Part shown: piece after piece, positions 48,850 to 57,800 of the stretch | Numbering within the stretch: position 1 is the first letter of the stretch | How the letters are laid out: every line of letters begins with the position of its first letter | From: Symsagittifera roscoffensis | Taxonomy: Eukaryota > Xenacoelomorpha > Acoela > Convolutidae | DNA: 64,000 nt | Direction of reading: 5' to 3' | NCBI RefSeq assembly: GCF_963678635.1 | Contig: NC_087065.1 | Coordinates: 40,489,430-40,553,429, forward strand | Notes under the pieces: model-generated | What the model saw: only the letters and a program-made list of their open reading frames with translations | Told to the model about the DNA's origin: nothing | Database searches by the model: none | Translations under genes and position numbers: made by a program

Positions 48850-49050
48850 AGACAGGTAGATGGTATGGCGCAGTTTTGAAGTCCTTAGGCGCTACTTTGG
48901 AGGTTGGGAGGTGGAATACCATAGCGGCTAAGCTCGTTTTTTATTAATCGAAGCTGATTTAGATAATTTTTGTATTATTTTTATTTTGAAGATACCTGTT
49001 GCTGATTTCTTGCTCGTTTGCGAAACTGTGTATATCAATTTTCTGATAAC
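48850..49050 (+). repeat. SINE-like unit, second tRNA type
   Basis: GACAGGTAGATGGTATGGCG matches 15240 (ACAGGTAGATGGCATGGCGC). The tail has TTGCTCGTTTGCGAAACTGT, echoing the hairpin tail of other units. Confidence 0.45.
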
Positions 49051-50088
49051 TTTTTAAACTTGCCTATGAACATGGCGAAGACGGTTATATAGGTCACGAT
49101 GTTTCTCTTTTTTCCAGAATCAGTCTTTGTCAGAAGGAAGGCAAACTCGACTTTCAACTTGAAAGGGGATTGTAATTTAAAGATTCTCCAGCGGAATAAA
49201 TTAAATTACCTATCGATCCATTTTTCTTAATTTGGTTGAATCAATTTCGAAAAGCTTAAGGGTAAATATTTAATGAAACTTGAGAGCTTTTTTAACAAAA
49301 AAAAAACAAGAAAAGTACCAAGTGGATTTTAATTTTCAGAAAAAAAAAAGCTATTGATCCATTTTTCTCAAAGTTGACTTTATCAAATTAAGTGTCAATC
49401 ATAAATTGTTCTTGAAATTCAAAGATCTTTAAGGTGAAATATTTTCACTTTGAAGTTTGCTTCATTGCGTTCATTGACTCTTTTCTAACGGCCTGTTGGC
49501 TATGTTAACGTTTTTTTTGGCACAAAAGTGGTTTTAAAAACGTTTTTACAGGTTTCGGATGTTTTATTCAGTATTTATTTTCGCGGATCCTCGTTTCTAA
49601 GATGCTGTAACTTGGTCCAATCATCTGGAAGGAGATGATGTTTCGCATTACAAGACATTTTGGTCGTGTACAGTATTTATTTATTTATATTCCAGTAGGC
49701 ATTACAAAATTCAATAAAATTGTTAAGTGCATGATCGAAGTAAAGCCACTTATAGTGGTCATGTGCTTTGTACATATCAATAAACGAAGTGAGGACAATT
49801 TTAGGTTGTGTGCTGTTTGTTCAGGAAGAAACCTTTAAAAGTCCACGCTCAAGTTTGATTTTTCGCGCTTCGATTTTTGTTTCAATTTCTCTCAACTCAT
49901 TTGCTAAGTGGAAGGCAAATTATGTTCTCAAATAAGGCAATGATGCGAAAAAAAACGTGATTTTTCTTACTTGTTGAAGATTTTTCTAAATGTTGATTTA
50001 GTTTGTTATTTTACCAGCAGAATAAAAACAAGCATTAAATAAGATAAGCTCTGTTTTCAGATTTTTGTTGGTGGCAAATAATTTGAAG

Positions 50089-50272
50089 ATGACATTTTTT
50101 CACCTGTTGAACTGTGCCGCAGTGACCTCGGCTCCCTTCGTTATCACCTACAAATGCACTGTGCTGTCCGAATACAGTAGCTTCTGGAAGTGCGTGCAGG
50201 CAGGTGCCTTCTACGTAATAACTCAGCTACTCAAACTTCTCATTCTCGCTACATTTTTCCCTGCATCTACAG
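50089..50272 (+). CDS. TMEM147: TMEM147 coding exon 1
   Basis: ATG at 50089 is chosen because family members start MT(L/F)FH. A TTG-led extension upstream in frame is 5' UTR. It ends CTACAG|GTAAGT in phase 1 and includes the family signature LATFFP. Confidence 0.93.
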
Positions 50273-53200
50273 GTAAGTGGAAAAGCAAAAGATAATTTTA
50301 GGGTAAAGTTGAGAGATTAGGCCTTCATTTTTGCTAACTAAGCAGTTACAGCAATTCAGTAAATAAGACATGTAAGCAGGCGCGGATCTAGGAATTTCTC
50401 GTGGGGGGGGGGGGGGGGGGGGCGGATTTTCTGAGCTCTCCCAAATCACTATAAAGACCCTAATTTGACCAAATTTTCTGCGCCACAGGCAAATTTTTGA
50501 AAAAGGCCAAAAAGGTGTTTTTAGGCAATTTGTGGCAAACTTCGACCAAAATATCGCTTTTTTCGGAAGGTCAGTCAGCCAAAAATGGATATCTCAAAAT
50601 AGTTCAAAGGGGGGATTGAAAAAATCCGCCCCTAAATCCGCTACTGCATGTAAGCAATGGGCACTCAGTTGTTTCCCCAGACTTTTTCTCAAACTTTAAT
50701 TGACCGCACGTGGTTCACTTGAGCTATTTTATATTCCAAGTGTCACAGATAGTGGTGCAACCGAATGTTCGAATATTCGTTCGACAAAAAACCTTTGAAG
50801 GCTCTCGCGAACATTCGGTTCTATTTGACCTGCGTGTTATTGAGTGTAAACTTTGTTTACACTAAGTATCCAAGACTCACTACTTTGGCGAGGAAGATTT
50901 CTGCATACCATTCTCGAGTACCCCGTCTGAACGTGTTTTAAGCACTGCTGGAAACTTTGCTTCCATGAAAAGGGCAACAATTACTACAGATCGAGTAAAT
51001 ATTCAAATTATTCTGCAATGAAAATTGGAAAATTTTCAATTAAATTGTGTTTTTCACTTGTTTCTCAAGAATACGGAAAAACCCAATGAAATATCGAATG
51101 TTCGAATGCTGTTGACGAACATTCGAAGGCTATTTTCGAACGAGTGTTGCAGCACTAGTCGCAAACCTAATGAATTGATCGAGTTTGGAGGCTTTATATG
51201 TAAGTTAGGTCCTTTGCAATTTCGTAAGACACCTCTGTCATAATTATAGCACTATTTTTTAAAATAAGAATGGATTATAAAAGTAGCGAGTAGACATTTT
51301 TGTAAACGGACAGGCCAGAAGGTAGATTTTAGCTCAACAATACCTGCCATATAGCTGCCATGAAATTTATACGGAGAATTTTACGCATTCTCTGTTTAAA
51401 AAAAAACAATTCTGAACTATTATTTCAAAATCACTTTTTAGTAATCAATTTCTTTTTTTTATAATTATCGTTTTTCAACCAATCAAATTTGAGTATTGTC
51501 AAATTAGTCTATTTGCTGATTGTACATCATGAAGTTCATCAACATAGTTAAAGCTAGCTGGAAGAATACCATTCCACTTCATTTATTTGGGTGGCCAAAT
51601 TCATGAAAATAATTGGATATCTACCACGAGCTCCAGTTTTTTTCTGAAATCTGAACAAATCTCAGATTTCAATCTTTGACAATTGATGATAATTTAAATG
51701 GGTCAAAAATATATAACGCAGTTGAGTTGTGCAATAAATGGTTTATAAAAGATCATTTTAGATGGAAGGGATCTTTGAATCGATAACAACTGGGACCCTT
51801 TTTTTGATCGATATAAGTTTATTGGTTGATGATTACAGGTGACCCTATGATGCCAGCTACAACCATTGGGGGAGTGTTGAATATTGCACGGGCAACTGTG
51901 GATCTCTTGGACCTAGTGGGACTGTACTTTGCAATGGAGCAGCTGGGAGGGGGCAAAGGAGAGATTAAGTTCATGGTCGCGGGAACTGGCTGGGCGGCCG
52001 CAGAGGTAAGTAGAAAAAGTACCCCGGGAAACGAATTGCAAAGGAAATTCAAGATTCCAAAGGTCGAGGAGACAGCTGTACAGCCTTATTTTTTTTATGC
52101 GATGGTTTCATGGTTCTCCAATATTTTCATAGTTTTCTTGGTTCTTTTTTTGTTTTGGTGAATGTGCGCTCCTCAATTTTGGTGAATATATTTACAAATG
52201 TGGAACTCAACATTCAACAATTAATTGTGATTTTTTCTCAGGTCATTCTGGGTAAATTCATCCACCTATGGTTCGGCGCCAGGGGCATCGAGTTCGACTG
52301 GAAGTACATGCTGCTCTGTCTGGACTCGAACCTCATCCTGCTGCAACATATAGCCACTGCCACTTTCATCTGGATGTGGGCCAGACAACACCTTTCCTCC
52401 CGTGTGACCTCTTTTGTCAGCATGGCTCTCCTGATGACGTCATACAAACCACTCATCCTAGAACATCTCAAGGTACGGGTTATTAAAGTCCGCTTGAAAT
52501 CTTAGGTCGTCTTCTACGTGGATTGGTTTCTCTGGTAGTTATGTAATCAAACACAAAAATCTGAATTTAAAAAATGAGATCATTTTTGAGATAGCCGATC
52601 CCTGTTTTTGTCTGATTATTTCAGGGGCGGATTTAAAGAAACGAACCCCTCCCCTCCTCAGAGATTCGACCCAAAGGGTCCCCCCTTTGTACTATTTTGA
52701 GATATACATTTTTGGTGACTTACCTTAAAATAAATTTCTAAAGGCGCGTTAGGCGCCAATATATACTTATTTTTGCGGGAAGAGCGCACGCCGAAAAGCG
52801 CAATTTTTGGTCAAAATTTCCAAAAAAAAGCCTAAAAACGCCTTTTTCGGTCTGTTTTTTTTTCAAAATTTTGCCTGCGGCGCAGAAAATTTGGCCAAAA
52901 CAGGGTCAACTACATCTTTTGGCGTTAACTCTTTCGGCATCAACTATAAACTAAGACTTTCAAATACACTGTTGTAAAATTCCTTGCCAAATTTTTTAGA
53001 ATTCTGTAACAAATAATCATTATTTGTTACAGAATTCTGAAAATTAAGGAATTTTATAACAGTGTATTTAAAAGTCTTATTTTATAGTTGATGTCAAAAG
53101 AGTGGTTGAGCTTGCCTTGAAGTTTTGTACTTCCGGACAAGTGGTCTGTGTGGGGTTCTATAGAAAATTTTCTATGTAGTCAGTCAAACATTTCAATTAA

Positions 53201-53754
53201 AATCTATGCTCAGAAACAGAAAAAAATTGATATTCAGCGTTTTTCAGAATTCAAGGAAAGTTTTTGTGAGTTCATAGCTGCGTAAACTTTCCTTGTACAT
53301 CAAAATATGAATGGTAACTATAACACTTGGGTGATAAAGTTTTTCGTTGGGTATCAAAATAAGCTATTTTTAATGGTTTTTGCTAGTAGCTGCGCACAAA
53401 TATCGTATCGACTGCAGCCCTAACTTGTCCTTGTTCGTTAATTTTCAGTAATTCACAATTGTCAATTGTGAAGATAGGTGTAAGTGACGTCTCGTCCGCC
53501 AAACTAAGTCAAGATTTCACTAAGAGCGGTAAAGTCCCCCTTTTCCAGTCCTGAGTAATGTCTAGTTCTAGGGGAGAAGTTTTTGCTCGGCTCTTATGCG
53601 CAATTTTCCTTCTTGTGTTTAGGTTATCGTCGGCTACAACGACTGGATGGGACTGATAATGAATGGAGTCATGACTTGTTCAGTGGCCTTCTCCTGTATG
53701 TACACTTATGTCACCCTCACAAAAGTAGCAAATGGTGTTTCGCATCAGAAGTAA
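50089..53754 (+). CDS. TMEM147: TMEM147 orthologue, 237 aa
   Basis: Exons 50089-50272, 51839-52005, 52242-52472 and 53623-53754 (stop TAA), all GT-AG and in phase (1, 0, 0). The protein begins MTFFHLLNC and has the family hallmarks ITYKCTVLSEYSSFWKCVQA and LATFFP in the first exon, a Gly-Lys-Gly-Glu motif before the middle membrane segment, and WFGARGIEFDWKYM in exon 3. About seven hydrophobic segments, an ER multi-pass protein. TMEM147 is a core subunit of the nicalin-NOMO-TMEM147 complex that works with the ER translocon on multi-pass membrane proteins. Length fits the family (human 224 aa). All key blocks are present, so it is presumably functional. Confidence 0.95.
50377..50646 (+). mobile_element. 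Complete hAT-type MITE, 270 bp, 8-bp TSD, in TMEM147 intron 1
   Basis: Ends CAGGCGCGGATCTAGG and CTAAATCCGCTACTG, flanked by exact CATGTAAG (50369-50376 and 50647-50654). It contains a run of about 20 G (50402-50421). Same family as 19827-20179. Confidence 0.85.
50750..51157 (+). mobile_element. hAT transposon remnant with partial transposase
   Basis: Terminal TAGTGGTGCAAC and GTTGCAGCACTA are inverted repeats. Flanks GTCACAGA and GTCGCAAA agree at 6 of 8 positions. Next to each end are several CGAATGTTCGAA-type palindromes. The core encodes a hAT dimerisation segment (see next entry). About 408 bp, so most of the transposase is deleted. In TMEM147 intron 1. Confidence 0.8.
50893..51021 (+). 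pseudogene. hAT transposase C-terminal fragment
   Basis: 42 codons then TGA, including STPSERVLSTAGNFASMKRA, which is the conserved hAT C-terminal dimerisation motif (S.ERVFS.AG). The catalytic domain and N-terminal zinc finger are missing, so it is an inactive remnant. Confidence 0.85.
51839..52005 (+). CDS. TMEM147: TMEM147 coding exon 2
   Basis: Acceptor GATGATTACAG, donor GCAGAG|GTAAGT. Encodes GVLNIARATVDLLDLVGLYF and the GGGKGEIKFMVAGTGWAAAE segment. Confidence 0.93.
52242..52472 (+). CDS. TMEM147: TMEM147 coding exon 3
   Basis: Acceptor TTTTTTCTCAG, donor CTCAAG|GTACGG, 77 codons in phase 0. Contains the most conserved block of the family, GARGIEFDWKYM, followed by the DSNLILLQHI segment. 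Confidence 0.94.
52622..52906 (-). mobile_element. hAT-type MITE, reversed and truncated
   Basis: CAGGGGCGGATTTAAAG at the left edge is the family terminus. TGCCTGCGGCGCAGAAAATT near the right is the reverse complement of the family's internal motif, so the element lies in the opposite orientation. The other terminus is missing. Confidence 0.7.
52920..53105 (+). mobile_element. Small fold-back element
   Basis: Centre is a perfect hairpin: GAATTCTGTAACAAATAAT (53000-53018) and its complement, with one base between. Similarity of the arms extends outwards about 85 bp on each side (TTAACTCTTTCGGCATCAAC against GTTGATGTCAAAAGAGT). No coding. Confidence 0.65.
53623..53754 (+). CDS. TMEM147: TMEM147 coding exon 4 and stop
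   Basis: Acceptor CTTGTGTTTAG. Encodes the last membrane segment (LIMNGVMTCSVAFSCMYTYV) and a short polar tail ending in SHQK, then TAA. Confidence 0.92.
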   Translation, partial: VIVGYNDWMGLIMNGVMTCSVAFSCMYTYVTLTKVANGVSHQK

Positions 53755-54803
53755 TCACAAGATCTCATGATTGATAAGATACAATGTTATATCATCGGAA
53801 CTCAACCCTGAAGTAAAGTTGAAGAATCAGCTTAATACAGAAACCGGCTAAAATGGAATGAACTCTTCTCGGACTCTTATAGGAGTGCCTTGAGTAAACT
53901 TCGCTGAATAAGTTTGCCTAAACTGTGTTGGTTATGCAAGTTAATCTACGAATGAAAAATGCTATACGTTCTATATATTTATCGATTATACGTCCTCATT
54001 TGTACCATTTTTCACCTTCAGAATTTTGAGATTTTCGTGTTAAATATTTCATTAATTTATCTTTTTTCGTCCCATCATTTTTTTTAGCTCAAGTTAAATG
54101 AATTTATATTGCAAATTTTAATTTCACGTGAGAAGCACAGTTTTGAAATTTCAGAAAAAAATTACACCTAGCTCAAGAGCGGGAGCGACTGGATGTTATT
54201 ACACTTTCAAGAGTAAGTGTATTATAAGCGGTAACTAGTCTTGCTATATTACTCAAGCGGAGCGTAGTCTGATACTACAACGCTACTTTTTTCCAACCTA
54301 AGATTAACACAGTTGACGGTTCCAACAACAGTGCAACAAAAACTCAAAATTTACTACAACGCTACTCTTGTGATACCACACTTCTCCTTTTTTCCAACCT
54401 AAGATTAAAGCAGTTGATGTTTTCACCAACAGTGCAATAACAACTCAAAAAAAGCTCAATATTATTTTTACAATTTGCGAAATTTTCGAAGTGCAAAATT
54501 TATACATTTATTTTCCTTATAGTTTCCGTCTTATAACGCTCGGTGTTTTTGTTTAATTAGTTCCAAATTATCATAGGTCTAGTTTTAACTGTTCTGCATT
54601 TTGTAGCTTTTTTGCTGCTTTCTAAAAACATCAGTGGTGCAAAAGGTTTCAGTTTTGATATATCTAAAATTTCACCATTTATCAGCAATTGGTTATTTCG
54701 ATCTGTATAAAAGGGAAAAAGTAAAACAACGAAATTGATATGGTTCCACAATTGCTTCCTTCGAAGTTATTCTCCGCGATGTTTCGTGTGCTGAATGAGT
54801 ATG
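53755..54803. other. Convergent 3' intergenic region
   Basis: Between the TMEM147 stop and the end of the transporter gene on the other strand. It has a ~95-bp tandem duplication (54277-54450). TTTATT at 54507-54512 is an AATAAA on the - strand, a possible polyadenylation signal for the transporter. Confidence 0.45.
54277..54450 (+). repeat. Two-copy tandem duplication
   Basis: CTACAACGCTACT ... CCAACCTAAGATTAA.(C/G)AGTTGA ... CAACAGTGCAA occurs twice, at about 54277-54350 and 54356-54440. Confidence 0.6.
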
Positions 54804-54859
54804 TTAAATGACTTCTCCTTTCATGTTTTTTGCGTTCCAAAGCATCACAACCAGTTCGC
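54804..54859 (-). CDS. MFS transporter exon H, candidate terminal exon
   Basis: Acceptor CTTTGTTACAG. The phase fits exon G. Encodes ELVVMLWNAKNMKGEVI then TAA. It supplies a short hydrophobic continuation of TM12 and a polar C-terminus, but it is short and not distinctive. Confidence 0.45.
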
Positions 54860-57800
54860 CTGTAACAAAGCATATTAGTTAGTAAATTCATTTTTGATAA
54901 CAAAATGATTAAATTGTAGAAACTATGGCTTGGATTGTTTATTCCAGACATTTTTCACAAAAGTCATGACCTAAAACTATTGATTTTGTCATAACAATTA
55001 AGTTGCATAAAAATGTCTATGGATTTTTTAACTCCAATTACGCAGAATTTAAAAGTATTCGCATGCCGAAAATTTTTGCTCATGCCTATTTGAACTATGG
55101 TAATGTTTGCAAGAAATAGTGCTTGCTGCCAGTTAAAGTAATTCTGTTTTTAAAACTTAAAGAGGCTACCCGGGTTTTCGCTCACCCAATTTTAGCATTA
55201 AACTGAAAAATAAGTCGTTTAGAAGAACCACATACTACAGCTGAAGAATAATTGAATGACAATCGCGCAGAACAAACGCTTACTTTTGCGTCAAAATTCT
55301 TTACCTAAAACAATATCTCACGTTTTGCCAACAAAACCCTATCAACTAAAAACACTTAGTTGCAATGAGCTGCTAGCTTTGATTCATGCGGACAAAACCA
55401 CTGGTGACGTAGGTAAGCGCAGCAAAGCAAGCTAACGCTACTTGACTCTGCTGCATTTGATTTAAGCGGTCTGACTTGCAAAAAATTTTGAGCCTGCGAA
55501 AAGATAGTTCTAAAAAAAGCCAGTCTGCTAAAAATTTAGCTATAGGACTGACTCTTTTATCAGTTCACAATTACTTCTATTGCAGTAAAAAACTGAAAGT
55601 TTGTTGAGGCTCAAATTAACTGTTTTGCGGTTTGACTTCAGAAGTTCAATACATTCCCTGGGTTAAAAAGAAGCAAACTCCATTGTCGAACAGCCAAAAC
55701 TAAAAGGTCACAAAAAATGTGATCGACTGCTAGTTCCGACAATGGAATTCAATGATCAGATTTCCCAGCGAAATAAAAAATTTCACATATCCAGTTGTGT
55801 AAAATCGGATTAATTTTCTGGAAAAAGCCAACCATACCTTAATCTAGAAACTCTAGAAAGAACTTTACGGGCATCAATTTTTTCTATTTTATTGCGTTCA
55901 TTGACTTTTTCCCAACTGTCTGTTGGCTATGTTTTACGTCTCTTAATCAGATTTGCGTCACTTGTAATATGTCAGCCTGGCTAAAGGCTCAGTTTTAATT
56001 TGTAATGTCAAAACATGGTTCTTTTATTTAAAAAAAAAACCGTTGTAAGACACCAGTATACCTGTTTAAGTGTTTCCTTAGTATCGCCGTTAAATTTATT
56101 ATGTCTAATATGTTCATGTCAGAACAGCAATTGAAAAGTATTGGGCATTAAACCAGCTTTTTTTAATAATAACTAACAGGTAAATGATGTTGCTCCTCCA
56201 ATCAAAAAAACAGAAGTGTAGCCCGAAGTGTGTTCGAGCACTGCCGAAATTATCTCGGTAAACACCACGCCCATCGTACCCTGAAACAAAAGCTATCAAT
56301 CTTTGGCAAAAATTATATATATAAAAGCAATAATTTTTGAGCTCTCAAATTTGTTGCGTTTTGTGCGAAATGAGACATACACTGCACATACTCATGAAAC
56401 TCAATCAGTATTTTGACTAAAACAGCGGCATAATTGTAGGGCAAAGTCGAGTCCCAAATCTTAGTATGCATAAACTTGCTTTTTAAATTTTTTTCATGGA
56501 AATCAACATTGATGAAAAGTTTCCATTTGAAATCTTTTAGTTTTTGTTCCGACCACTCACGCACGCTATCAATTAGTAGTCACCATTTTCATTTTTCATT
56601 CCTTCATGTATAGTAGTCTGACGAAAAAAATGAAAAACGGTTTTTCTCAACACAAAAAGAGCATTGTTCATTTTTTTTCTGAAATCTGAATCACGATCAG
56701 CAGAGCTTCATTGTAACGCCCATTTTGACACCCTGCGATCGTTGCCAATTTAGAGTACGTCTTTTTAGTGTACGCGGAAAAAAAACGTACACTATATTAT
56801 ATGAGAAGGAGCTATAATGTTGAGTACATTTTTTTCCGCCTTATTTCAGAACACTCAAAGAACGCTCGTAGGGTGTCAAAAGTGGCTTTACAATGAAGCT
56901 CTGATGATCGTGATTCAGAAAAAAATCAATAATGTTCTTTCTGTGTTGAGAAAAACCGTTTTTTTTTGTCAGACTACTATACATGAAGGAATGAAAAAGG
57001 GATATGCTGAACTCCTTACGCAATTCTTTTGACGTCTTTGTGCTATTTTAGCAATAATTATCTCAATTTCGCAGCTAATTACCTAATTCAATCCACCCAC
57101 TACCAAGTAAAAACATCAAAAAACATTGCTTTACTTAAATTAATGTAATCGCAGCCTTTTGTGATACTTGCACACCAACCGACTGTCTTTCTTTTCTGCG
57201 AAAGTTTTAAAATTGCAATTTTAATTTTCTATTTCTGGTTTTTCTTTTTAAAACAAAAAAGCGTGACGTAGTGACTTTTTTGTGTAAGATAATTGGTAAA
57301 GTCTTAAATTAAAACAGCTATATCAAATAGCTGTTATCATAAATTTTTTCGAATGCAATTTAAGTCTGCGTCTCACCCCAACGAAGTAAATCAAGCCGTA
57401 GTTGACACCGAAGTGCTTCATTCCGAATGCACGGCCTGCAGTTGTGGGGCTGAGCACGAACAGTGCATTCCCATTGGCGTTCAGCCCACACACCCAAATT
57501 GCGAAGTACACTTTGGCCCATGGTTCACTCAGGCTCAGACTGATAGGCATTGTCATCAGCAGGAGAGCTTGACACGCGGTGAGAGTTACTGCAAGTGTCT
57601 GTGAACATACATGTTGCTCGTTTTATTGCATTTACTTATTGAAAAACGTATCATATTTTCCCTGAGATAAACGGTAATGTCGATTTAGTTATAGCGCATT
57701 AACTACTGGATCTTTAGTGTCTGCTAATCACGGGACAGTTTTGAATTCGTTTTTAATCAAAATTTGCTTTCTTGGGAAATTTTGTTGCAATAACTCTAAT

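Larger units (their letters stand above)
47306..50088. other. Intergenic region and TMEM147 5' region
   Basis: 2.8 kb between the end of the large gene and the TMEM147 start codon. It contains GTCGATGAACG repeats (48248-48710, 49050-49510) and a tRNA-like unit (48850-48930). CTGTTTTCAG at 50051-50060 is a good acceptor 28 bases before the TMEM147 ATG, so an upstream non-coding exon (or a trans-spliced leader) is likely, but I cannot locate it. Confidence 0.5.
50273..51838. other. TMEM147 intron 1
   Basis: Carries two hAT-type insertions (50377-50646 and 50750-51157). 51166-51838 is ordinary AT-rich intron with nothing recognisable. Confidence 0.65.
52473..53622. other. TMEM147 intron 3
   Basis: Holds a right-truncated, reversed hAT MITE (52622-52906) directly followed by an inverted-repeat element (about 52920-53105). 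The remaining 500 bases show nothing. Confidence 0.6.

Noticed and set aside
51025-51243. 72-codon frame after the hAT remnant
   Set aside because: It starts inside the transposon's 3' end and crosses its terminus; no similarity to transposase in that frame.
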